A DNA stretch of 16,338 bases, taken from contig CAJMPE010000021.1 in assembly GCA_905215275.1 (NCBI GenBank), positions 1 to 16,338 on the forward strand. The letters are read 5' to 3'. Below are positions 7,734 through 14,342 of the stretch, in pieces (position 1 is the first letter of the stretch; each line of letters opens with the position of its first letter). Both the position numbers and the translations under genes were made by a program. This DNA comes from an uncultured bacterium. GTDB taxonomy: Bacteria > Actinomycetota > Coriobacteriia > Coriobacteriales > Coriobacteriaceae. The notes below the pieces were generated by a model. It was not told the DNA's origin and did no database searches. It saw only the letters and a program-made list of their open reading frames with translations.

Positions 7734-8654
7734 ATGGCAGAGAACAAGATTCAGCTCACCAAGGCTGACCGCAAGAAGGTTTGCTTCCGTCATCAGTTCC
7801 TTCAGGGCTCGTGGAACTACGAGCGTATGCAGAACGGCGGCTGGTGCTTCGCAATGATCCCTGCGATCAAGAAGCTCTACACCAGCAAGGATGACCAGAT
7901 TGCCGCTCTTAAGCGCCACCTGGAGTTCTATAACACCCATCCCTATGTTTCCGCCCCCGTCATTGGCGTTACCCTCGCCCTCGAGGAGGAGCGCGCCAAC
8001 GGTGCTCCGATCGACGACGTCGCCATCCAGGGCGTCAAGGTCGGTATGATGGGCCCGCTCGCCGGCGTCGGCGACCCTGCCTTCTGGTTCACCCTTCGCC
8101 CGATTCTGGGCGCTCTGGGCGCTTCCATGGCCCTGTCCGGCAGCATCGCCGGTCCGCTGCTGTTCTTCTTCGCGTGGAACATCATCCGTTACGCCTTCCT
8201 GTGGTACACGCAGGAGTTTGGCTACAAGGTCGGCTCCTCCATCGCCAAGGACCTCTCCGGCGGTCTGATGGGCAAGGTCACCGAGGGTGCTTCCATCCTG
8301 GGTATGTTCATCATCGGCGCCCTGGTCGAGCGCTGGGTGTCCATCTCCTTCACCCCGGTCGTCTCCAAGGTCACGCAGTCTGCTGGCGCCTTTATCGACT
8401 GGGCTAGCCTGCCCTCCGGCTCCGAGGGCGTCAAGGAAGCGCTGACGATGTACAACTCCATCGGTGCTACCGCCCTTGATCAGGTTAAGGTCACCACGCT
8501 TCAGGCTAACCTCGATCAGCTCATCCCCGGCCTTGCCGCTGTGTGCCTGACCCTGCTGGTCTGCAAGCTCCTCAAGAAGAAGGTCAGCCCGATCGTCATC
8601 ATCCTGGCTCTCTTCGCCGTCGGCATCATCGGTCGCGTCTGCGGCTTCATGTAA
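7734..8654 (+). CDS. manZ: PTS mannose-family EIID membrane component
   Basis: A 306-residue partner of EIIC in the mannose-class translocation complex. The N-terminal cytoplasmic part carries the family pattern (LTKADRKKVCFRHQFLQGSWNYERMQNGGWCFAMIPAIKKLY). The signature GMMGPLAGVGDPAFWFTLRPI lies near the middle, followed by hydrophobic helices. A final membrane segment ends at the C-terminus (VSPIVIILALFAVGIIGRVCGFM). I chose the ATG at 7734, behind AGGAGGGG. The GTG at 7725 is in frame but sits almost on that ribosome binding site. It is last of the tight three-gene transcript, with a terminator 57 bases downstream. Confidence 0.94.
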   Translation: MAENKIQLTKADRKKVCFRHQFLQGSWNYERMQNGGWCFAMIPAIKKLYTSKDDQIAALKRHLEFYNTHPYVSAPVIGVTLALEEERANGAPIDDVAIQGVKVGMMGPLAGVGDPAFWFTLRPILGALGASMALSGSIAGPLLFFFAWNIIRYAFLWYTQEFGYKVGSSIAKDLSGGLMGKVTEGASILGMFIIGALVERWVSISFTPVVSKVTQSAGAFIDWASLPSGSEGVKEALTMYNSIGATALDQVKVTTLQANLDQLIPGLAAVCLTLLVCKLLKKKVSPIVIILALFAVGIIGRVCGFM

Positions 8655-8704
8655 GCACGCTTCGGCTTAAGACCGAGAGTTGCTAGGCAAGGGCTTTTGA
8701 GCCA

Positions 8705-8734
8705 TTGAAACGGACCGCACCCGGTGGGTACACT
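8705..8734 (+). promoter_or_regulatory. Candidate promoter for manO inside the PTS terminator
   Basis: TTGAAA (8705-8710), an 18-bp spacer, and TACACT (8729-8734). Initiation would fall near 8741, about 35 bases ahead of the DUF956 start. The -10 lies in the loop of the terminator hairpin, so the same bases may stop the PTS transcript and start the next one. The match is good but not proof. Confidence 0.45.
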
Positions 8735-8759
8735 GGATGCGGTCCGATTGTTTTTTATT
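8711..8759 (+). terminator. Rho-independent terminator after manZ
   Basis: CGGACCGCA (8711-8719) pairs perfectly with TGCGGTCCG (8738-8746). The loop can extend the stem by a few bases. ATTGTTTTTTATT follows directly. It ends at the ribosome binding site of the DUF956 gene, so it either separates that gene from the PTS operon or lowers its expression by partial termination. Confidence 0.85.
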
Positions 8760-8775
8760 GGAGGGCGAGGCGCGT

Positions 8776-9174
8776 ATGGCGCAATCTCAGAACAGCACGG
8801 TCGATCTGGCAACGCCGGCAACCTGCCTGATGGGGCTTACCAGTCACGGTAACATAATGGTGGGCAATAAGGCGTTTGAGTACTATAACGAGCGCAATCC
8901 TGAGGATTATATTCAAATCCCGTGGGACGAGGTCGACTATATTGCCGCCGAGGTTTTGCGCGGCACCAAGAAGATTACGCGTTTTGCCATCTTCACCAAG
9001 GATAGCGGCCACTTTACGTTTTCGACGCGCGACGACAAAGAGACGCTTCGTGCGGTCCGCAAGTACGTCGACGAGGATAAGCTCGTGCGTTCGCCCGACT
9101 TTATCGATGTGACGGCCAAGGGCGCCAAGAGCATTCCCGGTGTCATCAAGAACCTCTTTCACAAAGGCAACTAG
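8776..9174 (+). CDS. manO: DUF956 family protein (ManO), PTS-associated
   Basis: A 132-residue soluble protein matching the DUF956/ManO family, typically encoded directly after mannose-class PTS genes. Recognisable features are the start of the domain (ATCLMGLTSHGNIMVGNKAFEYYN), the central IPWDEVDYIAAEV and the TFSTRDDKETLRAVRKYV segment. Its function is not well established; a regulatory role linked to the mannose PTS is presumed. The ATG at 8776 follows GGAGGG at 8760-8765 and GAGG at 8767-8770. It is separated from manZ by a terminator, so its level can differ from the transporter's. A strong hairpin follows the stop codon. Confidence 0.9.
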   Translation: MAQSQNSTVDLATPATCLMGLTSHGNIMVGNKAFEYYNERNPEDYIQIPWDEVDYIAAEVLRGTKKITRFAIFTKDSGHFTFSTRDDKETLRAVRKYVDEDKLVRSPDFIDVTAKGAKSIPGVIKNLFHKGN

Positions 9175-9182
9175 CTCCTCAT

Positions 9183-9251
9183 AAGTTGCGGTGGAATAGT
9201 TCCTAAATGCGGCTTTAGATGCTTTAGGCAGGAACTATTCCACCGCAACTT
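9183..9251. repeat. Long perfect inverted repeat after manO
   Basis: A 22-bp perfect inverted repeat (9183-9204 with 9230-9251) encloses a 25-nt loop. Parts of the loop can pair further, for example CCTAAA with TTTAGG. It begins nine bases after the manO stop codon. It is very stable and may protect or end the transcript, but lacks a T-run. Its length and symmetry fit a dispersed palindromic repeat family like the one at 5495-5567, with unrelated sequence. Confidence 0.8.
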
Positions 9252-9309
9252 CGAAGTCTGGTCATACGACGTATTGCGATGCAGTAAATCTGCTACACTA
9301 GTACAACAT

Positions 9310-9385
9310 GCCTCCGTAGCTCAGGGGATAGAGCACCGCTCTCCTAAAGCGGGTGTCGACGGTTCGAATCCGCCCGGGGGCACCA
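9310..9385 (+). tRNA. tRNA-Arg (anticodon CCT)
   Basis: A full cloverleaf of 76 bases with encoded CCA. The acceptor GCCTCCG pairs with CGGGGGC, the D arm is GCTC/GAGC, and the anticodon stem is CCGCT/AGCGG with loop CTCCTAA. This gives anticodon CCT at 9343-9345, reading AGG codons. The T loop is TTCGAAT. One T-stem pair is an A-C mismatch (second pair of GACGG/CCGCC), which is slightly unusual. A possible -10 TACACT lies at 9294-9299. DNA downstream changes character and leads to mobilization genes, so the 3' end is a likely integration site. Confidence 0.96.
9361..9385 (+). other. Candidate attachment site (att) in the tRNA 3' end
   Basis: The T-arm and 3' end of tRNA genes are common targets of tyrosine integrases, and such elements restore the tRNA end on insertion. 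Everything from here to the right edge fits an integrated element. I see no second copy of this segment in the window, so the other end and the exact crossover bases are unknown. Confidence 0.4.
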
Positions 9386-9830
9386 GGAAAATCGCAGGTC
9401 AGGAGTTATTTTTGCTTCTGACCTGTTCTGGTTTTGGGACTAAGAACCGCTTTCGTTTGTAAATCTGGTAAGTAAATATTATGACTTCCCGAGTTTTCCA
9501 CTGAAAACAGGAAATCACCATTTTGGGGATAAAAGTTTTCAACAGCTGTTGGTCGGTTCCATTTTGGTGATGTGCTTCCCTCTTTTGGGTAAATAATTTC
9601 ACCATTTTGATGATTCGGTAGCTTTGAATTATTTGATAAAAAGCCTGCTCAGAAGCTTGTGTAATACCCAGTTTGGTGAAACCAATTAATAGAGAAATAA
9701 GTTTATAAAGAAATAGGGACGGCGATGCCGTCCCCTTCGCTCGCGGAGCTCGCTGCGCGGCCACGTACCGTGTCCTTGCCGCCGGCTACGCCGCCGATTT
9801 ATTCGCTCACTTCGTTCGCTGATTGATGGA
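9386..9830. other. Gene-free junction region beside the tRNA
   Basis: This 445-base stretch holds no gene I can support. The first 320 bases are AT-rich and contain the 13-bp repeat family (9518-9680). A tight hairpin follows, GGGACGGC (9716-9723) with GCCGTCCC (9727-9734) and a 3-nt loop. Then comes a GC-rich patch of short self-complementary words to about 9825. The abrupt composition shifts suit an integration junction. Confidence 0.6.
9518..9680 (+). repeat. Four 13-bp direct repeats near the tRNA
   Basis: CCATTTTGGGGAT (9518-9530), CCATTTTGGTGAT (9559-9571), CCATTTTGATGAT (9602-9614) and CCAGTTTGGTGAA (9668-9680). The first three start 41 and 43 bases apart, close to four helical turns. 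A weaker version may lie at 9580-9592. Phased short direct repeats beside a tRNA attachment site resemble integrase arm-type sites. Iterons or repressor sites are alternatives. Confidence 0.6.
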
Positions 9831-10079
9831 CTAATCCGATTTATCGGATACACCAGTCATAAGTGCAGCAATTGATATGTTGAATCCATTGGCAATTTTA
9901 GAGAGGTTAGAAAGACTGACATTTCTTCGCCCGACCTCTATCGAGGCGTAGTAAGACCTGTCCATGTCAATGCGGTTCGCAAATTGCTCTTGTGAGAAAC
10001 CAGACTCTGATCTGAGTTCTTTGCAGCGTAGACCAAAGGATTGTTGTAGCGGCGAGATATCCATGACAAAAAGAGTCAT
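9831..10079 (-). CDS. XRE-family helix-turn-helix repressor
   Basis: An 82-residue Cro/CI-type DNA-binding protein made of little more than one HTH_3 domain. The domain spans LRCKELRSESGFSQEQFANRIDMDRSYYASIEVGRRN and continues to about residue 75. No Shine-Dalgarno sequence precedes the ATG at 10079, nor the internal ATG at 10064. A promoter with -10 TAAATA ends nine bases ahead of 10079, so the mRNA is probably leaderless and starts at or near that ATG. An 11-bp inverted repeat overlies both this promoter and the divergent one for the surface protein gene, so the protein probably represses both. ATCCGA/TCGGAT at the stop codon may form a small end hairpin. The ligand or inducer is unknown. 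Confidence 0.88.
   Translation of the reverse strand: MTLFVMDISPLQQSFGLRCKELRSESGFSQEQFANRIDMDRSYYASIEVGRRNVSLSNLSKIANGFNISIAALMTGVSDKSD
10038..10048 (+). promoter_or_regulatory. Third operator half-site inside the XRE gene
   Basis: GGATTGTTGTA, an exact third copy of the half-site at 10080-10090, in the same orientation and 42 bp away (about four helical turns). It lies in the XRE coding sequence over the LQQS codons. It could support cooperative binding or looping, or be chance reinforced by coding. Confidence 0.45.
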
Positions 10080-10082
10080 GGA

Positions 10083-10111
10083 TTGTTGTATTTATGCCAA
10101 CGGACTATATA
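10083..10111 (+). promoter_or_regulatory. Rightward promoter for the surface protein gene
   Basis: -35 TTGTTG (10083-10088), exact 17-bp spacer, -10 TATATA (10106-10111). Initiation is expected near 10118, giving a leader of about 85 bases before the start at 10204. It mirrors the leftward promoter about the operator centre. Confidence 0.65.
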
Positions 10112-10117
10112 CAACAA
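10089..10117 (-). promoter_or_regulatory. Leftward promoter for the XRE gene
   Basis: On the minus strand, -35 TTGTTG (complement of 10112-10117), 17-bp spacer and -10 TAAATA (complement of 10089-10094). Only nine bases separate the -10 from the ATG at 10079, which implies a leaderless transcript. Confidence 0.6.
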
Positions 10118-10203
10118 TCCCAGTTAAGGCGCATAATTATCTCTATTGGAAAGCGCTCTGATGCCCAGTCGGATAGGGCACGGAAAAGGAATGGAACAGC
10201 ACA

Positions 10204-13134
10204 ATGACCCAGGGAAAGCACTTCGCTGCCGGTGGCGATCACTTCGCCGCACTGCCAAACAAAAAGATTCACACTCCGAAGGGGATCGCGCGTCTGACCG
10301 TCACCGCGGCGACCATGGCCGCCATGACCGGATCGAGCCTCATCTCACCGTTCACGGCATTCGCCCAGACCGGTGACGGGGGCACGCAGCACCCCGCCGT
10401 GATGTCACCGATCGCCGCCCACGCCGGCGCGGCATCCGGTACCGGCGTGAAATCCGTCGCACAGACCATCGCGGACCTGCAGAAGGCAGTCGACGAGGCG
10501 AAGGCGAAGGAGAACGCCGCCAAGGCATCCTACGATGAGGCCGCCGGTCCCTACAACGAGGCGGCTTCCGCCCGCGACCAGGCCAAGGCATCCTACGATT
10601 CGGCAGTCAGCGCCGGCACGGCAGCCAACCGAGCGGCAATGGACGAGTACGCCCGTCAGGTCGCGGAGGGCAAGGACGCCGCCGATGCCGCCGGCAAGGA
10701 CCTCGAGCAGGCGAAGGTGGGTCTCGCAGACGCCAAGGCGGATGCGTCCGAGAAGGACGAAGCGTACCAGTCCGCCCTCAAGGCGGCTCAGGATGCCAAG
10801 GATGCCCTCGATAAGGCCAAGGCAGATGCCGTAAGCGCCACCCCGGAGGCAATCAGTGCCGCCGAACAGGCCGTGCGCGACGCCCAGGCTGCCGTGGAAA
10901 GGGCACAGGCCGAACTGGACAACGCCAACGCGACGCTTGCCGATGCCCAGTCCAAGCTGGTTGTGACCCAGTCTGCAAAGGATTCCGCCGATGCCGTCCT
11001 TGTCGCAGCCAAGCAGAACAAGGACGCGGCGGATGCGAAGGCCGCAGCAGCCAGCGCCGCCTATGAGCAGGCGAAAGCCGACCTCGCCGCAGCGGAGGCA
11101 GGCGCCAGCGGTCCGGAGTACGATGCGGCAAAACAGAAGGTCGCGGACGCAGAGGCAGCCCTCGCTGCCGCACGAGCGGTGCAGTCCCAGTGCGAGTCCG
11201 AGCTCGAGCAGGCGCAGTCCGCTGCAGCAACGGCACAGACCGAGCTAAATGATGCCCAGGCATCCCTCTCTGCGAAGCAGCAGGCCGCGGTCGATGCCGC
11301 GTCCGGCGTGAACGACGCCCAGTCCGCACTCGATGCCGCGAACGCCGACCTTGATGCCGCCAAGCAGGCGAACGTCGACGCCATCGCCAAGCTGGATGCC
11401 GCGAAGCAGGCTGTCAAGGACGCCGAGTCCGCCAAGGCAGCCGCCGACGTAGAGCTTGCGAACGCCAAGGCCGCAAAGGATACCGCAGACGCCGCCGTGA
11501 CCGCCGCGCAGCAGAAGGTCGACGAGGCACAGGCGAAACTCGACTCCGCCGACGCACAACTCAAGCAGGGAGCCATCGGCTTCTTCAAGGCCATGGGTGC
11601 CGATTCAGCCATCGAGATCATCCAGAACTGCACATACAAGGACTACACCGAGGTGGGGAACAGCCTCGACGCGACCAGCCTCGGCAACATGCTCGCGGCA
11701 ATCCCGTACATGAAGTCCATCAACGAGTACCGCAAGTCCGTCGGTCTCTCTGAGCTCCAGGTCACGTACAAGCTCATTGCGGCAGCGATTGCCAACGCGA
11801 ACTATTCCGATGTCAAGTTTGGGCATTCCATGCAGTTTGATACGAGCGAAAACCTCGCATGGAACTATGGAACCGATCCGAAACCGCAGTGGGTGGACCA
11901 AGAAAAGGCTTTCTTCGATCAGGCGGTTCAGGAGCTCTATGGCGTCACCGGTCTAATCGGTAAGGATGCCGTAGACTTCTACAAGTCGCATAGTGGGATT
12001 GAATCCTATGTCAACCAGCATTTTAAGGTTGCCGGATATCCCGCAACTGTCGGTCACTACCTGCATGTCATCAGCCCTGAAATCGGCTATATGGGCATGG
12101 CGGTCTGCAGCAAGGGAACCATGAACGGCTGGAAGACCGACAGCTTCGATACCGCAAACCTGGGTTGGGCAGGCTCCGGTTGGAACATGAACCCCATGTC
12201 CGTCGACGAGTATGAGCAGAAGCTGACCTCCTATATCAACGGCCTCAAGAACGCCAAGAGCGCACTCGATGTAGCCAAGGCCGATCTCGCATCCAAGAAG
12301 CAGGCAGCCGCCGGCGCCGCCACAACCGTCCAGCAGAAGCAGGTCGCGGTGGATGCCGCACAGGCAGGTGTCGATGCCGCAAAGCAGGGTGTTGCCGATG
12401 CCCAGCGTGCCGTCGATGCCGCAAAGGCCGACACCGGCGTTGCCGCCGACAGGCTCACCGGCTCCCAGACCGATCTCGATGACGCACAGTCGAACCTCGA
12501 CATCCTCACCGATCTTGCCGCGAAGCTCGCAGAGGCACAGCAGCGCGAGCAGGATGCAGTAAAGGCCGTCAATGACACCAAGGCCGCGCTCGATGCTGCG
12601 AAGGCGGATACCATCGCCGCCGAGTCCCTGGTCTCCGCCGCCGAACAGGCAAAGGCACAGGCAGACGCCAAGTTGTCGAAGCTGAACTCCATCGATGCCG
12701 ACGCGGCGCTCGTCTTCGGCCATGATGTGAACGCGGATGACGCCCTCAACGCGCTTTTCGCCGCAGCAGTCGAGGCACGTGCCAAGGTCGCGCCCGCCAA
12801 GGCCATCCTGGACGAGAAGCAGACCGTGGTGGACGAGCTCCAGCCCGGCTATGATGCGGCACTCGCCGCCTACGAGTTGGCGAAGTCCGACCGCATCGCG
12901 GCGGAGCAGAAGCTTTCCGATGAGATCGCACGACAGGAGGCGGAGGAGGCCGCAAAGAAGCAGGCGGCATACACCCCGAAGCACCTCGCCAACACGGATA
13001 CCGTCCAGCCCGGCAGCCTCGCCCAGACCGGTGATCGCGCGGGACTCATCGGCGAGACGTTCGCCATCGGCGGTACCGTCCTCGTGGCAGCCGGCGTCTT
13101 CCTCGATCAAAAGAAGCGCTGCGAGCAGATGTAA
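10204..13134 (+). CDS. PrgA-like cell-wall-anchored CAP-domain coiled-coil protein
   Basis: A 976-residue secreted surface protein. Residues 1-54 are a long signal peptide (basic n-region with K20, K21, K26, R30; hydrophobic core 31-50) with likely cleavage after AFA at 52-54. Residues 85-455 form an Ala/Lys/Asp-rich coiled coil. Residues about 470-660 are a CAP/SCP domain with the expected two histidines and two acids: H541 in GHS, E549 in SEN, E567 and H618 in VGHYLHV. Residues 680-920 are a second coiled coil. A sortase signal LAQTG (939-943) with a hydrophobic segment and KKR tail ends it. A CAP domain on an anchored coiled-coil stalk is the known design of enterococcal PrgA, a surface exclusion protein that limits entry of related conjugative elements. 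Its place on a mobilization element supports that role, which remains inference; an adhesin is the main alternative. Expression is probably repressed by the XRE protein. GGAA seven bases before the ATG is a weak ribosome binding site. Confidence 0.88.
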   Translation: MTQGKHFAAGGDHFAALPNKKIHTPKGIARLTVTAATMAAMTGSSLISPFTAFAQTGDGGTQHPAVMSPIAAHAGAASGTGVKSVAQTIADLQKAVDEAKAKENAAKASYDEAAGPYNEAASARDQAKASYDSAVSAGTAANRAAMDEYARQVAEGKDAADAAGKDLEQAKVGLADAKADASEKDEAYQSALKAAQDAKDALDKAKADAVSATPEAISAAEQAVRDAQAAVERAQAELDNANATLADAQSKLVVTQSAKDSADAVLVAAKQNKDAADAKAAAASAAYEQAKADLAAAEAGASGPEYDAAKQKVADAEAALAAARAVQSQCESELEQAQSAAATAQTELNDAQASLSAKQQAAVDAASGVNDAQSALDAANADLDAAKQANVDAIAKLDAAKQAVKDAESAKAAADVELANAKAAKDTADAAVTAAQQKVDEAQAKLDSADAQLKQGAIGFFKAMGADSAIEIIQNCTYKDYTEVGNSLDATSLGNMLAAIPYMKSINEYRKSVGLSELQVTYKLIAAAIANANYSDVKFGHSMQFDTSENLAWNYGTDPKPQWVDQEKAFFDQAVQELYGVTGLIGKDAVDFYKSHSGIESYVNQHFKVAGYPATVGHYLHVISPEIGYMGMAVCSKGTMNGWKTDSFDTANLGWAGSGWNMNPMSVDEYEQKLTSYINGLKNAKSALDVAKADLASKKQAAAGAATTVQQKQVAVDAAQAGVDAAKQGVADAQRAVDAAKADTGVAADRLTGSQTDLDDAQSNLDILTDLAAKLAEAQQREQDAVKAVNDTKAALDAAKADTIAAESLVSAAEQAKAQADAKLSKLNSIDADAALVFGHDVNADDALNALFAAAVEARAKVAPAKAILDEKQTVVDELQPGYDAALAAYELAKSDRIAAEQKLSDEIARQEAEEAAKKQAAYTPKHLANTDTVQPGSLAQTGDRAGLIGETFAIGGTVLVAAGVFLDQKKRCEQM

Positions 13135-13141
13135 AAGCGAG

Positions 13142-13180
13142 CCGGGCGTTGGATATCGGCTGGTGTCCAACGCCCGGTTT
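13142..13180 (+). terminator. Terminator after the surface protein gene
   Basis: A perfect 12-bp stem, CCGGGCGTTGGA (13142-13153) with TCCAACGCCCGG (13166-13177), and a 12-nt loop, seven bases after the stop codon. The tail is only TTT, so termination may be partial. The next gene's ribosome binding site begins at 13188. Confidence 0.7.
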
Positions 13181-13199
13181 CATGGGCAGGGAGATCGGT

Positions 13200-13853
13200 G
13201 TGAGAACAAAGGCTATTATCGTTGCGCTTCTGGTGTGCCTTTCGGCACCTCAACTTGGATGCGCCAGCGTTGCAAAGCAAGGAAGCGGCTCTACGGAAAG
13301 GGCCGCCACGGCGGTAAAGAATAAAGACAAAAAGAAGCCAAGCGAAGAAAAGGCGGCGCAAACCTCTGGAGCCAAGACCGAGGAGAAGAAAGAATCCGAC
13401 GACAAGGACCAGAAGTCCGATGACTCCAAGAAAGAGGATAACAAGTCTTCCGACTCGTCGAAGTCTGACAGCAAGGGAAACTCCTCCGACTCCAAGCAGA
13501 ATTCCGGCAATTCGCAGAGTTCCGGCAGCAACAATTCCTCTTCCAACGGCGGTAGCCAGAAGAAGTGGGTTGCCGAGCAGGGACACTGGGAGACAGATTA
13601 CAGCCAGGTCTGGGTGCCGAATGTAGTGTATACGCGCCATCCTCGTTTCTGGGTCAACCATGGTGGCACTATGGTAGGGCCCTTCGATTCCGAAGATGCC
13701 GCCTATTCGTGGGTTCATAATGATATGGACAACGGCGGCATCGGAGGATCTGTCGTAAACGATTCGTATACCACATCTGAGGACCAGGGACATTATGAAC
13801 AGCAGGCTACGGGACAGCATTGGGTTGTCGACGTCGCCGGTCACTGGGAGTAA
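13200..13853 (+). CDS. Secreted Ser/Asp/Lys-rich protein with Trp-rich C-terminal repeats
   Basis: A 217-residue exported protein of no family I recognise. The N-terminus VRTKAIIVALLVCLSAPQLGCAS is a signal peptide. Cysteine at residue 21 could be a lipidation site, but QLGC is a poor lipobox, so plain secretion is also possible. Residues about 30-135 are a highly charged Ser/Asp/Lys/Glu low-complexity linker, typical of a wall-spanning stalk. The last 80 residues are compact and aromatic, with two related WV-x-GHWE units (WVAEQGHWE near its start, WVVDVAGHWE at the very C-terminus) and the segment PFDSEDAAYSWVHNDM between them. The GTG at 13200 follows AGGGAGA by five bases; the upstream ATG at 13182 has no ribosome binding site and would misplace the signal peptide. 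It sits between the exclusion-like gene and the mobilization genes, so a cell-surface role in the element is plausible. Confidence 0.75.
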   Translation: MRTKAIIVALLVCLSAPQLGCASVAKQGSGSTERAATAVKNKDKKKPSEEKAAQTSGAKTEEKKESDDKDQKSDDSKKEDNKSSDSSKSDSKGNSSDSKQNSGNSQSSGSNNSSSNGGSQKKWVAEQGHWETDYSQVWVPNVVYTRHPRFWVNHGGTMVGPFDSEDAAYSWVHNDMDNGGIGGSVVNDSYTTSEDQGHYEQQATGQHWVVDVAGHWE

Positions 13854-13903
13854 TGTACATCGTTCCTCTCCTCTTACATTCGGTAAATATATATTTGTTC
13901 GCG

Positions 13904-13928
13904 GGCGGTCGGTTTCGGCCGCCTTTTT
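13904..13928 (+). terminator. Rho-independent terminator after the secreted protein gene
   Basis: GGCGGTCG (13904-13911) pairs with CGGCCGCC (13916-13923) through a 4-nt loop, with one G-T wobble. TTTTT follows directly. It lies 50 bases after the stop codon. Confidence 0.85.
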
Positions 13929-13981
13929 ATGTGCTCAGTTTGGGAATAAACGATAGGAGAATAATCAATCAGGAGGCCGCT

Positions 13982-14122
13982 GTGGAAAACAAGAATGCCA
14001 GTAAAAAGAAAACCGAAGAGCCGATGAGCCTCAAGGATAAAAAGGGACAGGCCATTGCCGGATCAAAAAGAATTGCTGAGGAGCGCGCTGAACGTAGAAG
14101 ACTAATGGGCCTTGACGTCTAG
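13982..14122 (+). CDS. Small basic hypothetical protein (46 aa)
   Basis: A 46-residue protein starting at GTG, with a strong AGGAGG at 13971-13976 five bases upstream. The sequence is mostly charged (ENKNASKKKTEEP, then SLKDKKGQAIAGSKRIAEERAERRR) and ends in MGLDV. It has no membrane segment and is probably helical in its second half. It stands just ahead of the candidate oriT. Small basic proteins there can be relaxosome accessory factors, but no motif supports that. The good ribosome binding site is the main reason to believe it. Confidence 0.6.
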   Translation: MENKNASKKKTEEPMSLKDKKGQAIAGSKRIAEERAERRRLMGLDV

Positions 14123-14342
14123 CTGATAGCCCATCGATGTCTTAATTGTTCCCGAAGCCTTTCGAGAAAGAAGATGAGGCCTCTCATCTTCTGCCTACGC
14201 TTCGCTGCGTCTATGCCCCCTTCTGGGGCATGCAAGATGACTGTGGGTGGCATTTTTGTGGGCCCATTCGGACCCCAAAAACACCACGCCACAGACCTTG
14301 CTTATCGCCTGCTACGGCGATAAGGTTGTTGTGAAGTTGAAA

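Larger units (their letters stand above)
10080..10120. promoter_or_regulatory. Operator of the XRE repressor
   Basis: A perfect 11-bp inverted repeat: GGATTGTTGTA (10080-10090) and TACAACAATCC (10110-10120), centred at 10100. Each arm overlaps the -35 of one divergent promoter and the -10 to +1 region of the other. A bound dimer or pair of dimers would shut both promoters. The regulator is encoded immediately to the left. Confidence 0.7.

Noticed and set aside
5810..7747. 645-codon minus-strand open frame opposite the PTS genes
   Set aside because: Antisense shadow of manX and manY; no domain and His/Asp-rich shadow composition.
9274..9462. Open frame containing VAQGIEHRSPKAGVDGSNPPGGT
   Set aside because: This is the well-known artefact of translating a tRNA gene; the bases are tRNA-Arg.
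9518..9680. Possible CRISPR array
   Set aside because: Repeats are only 13 bp, imperfect and unevenly spaced, with no cas genes; they fit protein-binding sites better.
9399..9764. 121-codon minus-strand open frame beside the tRNA
   Set aside because: No ribosome binding site, no recognisable domain, runs through the hairpin at 9716-9734 and the 13-bp repeats; composition looks non-coding.
10440..11570. Tandem DNA repeats in the surface protein gene
   Set aside because: The similarity reflects Ala/Lys/Asp heptad composition of a coiled coil; no exact repeat period is seen at DNA level.
11953..13170. 405-codon minus-strand open frame opposite the surface protein
   Set aside because: Mirror of the repetitive coiled-coil coding sequence.
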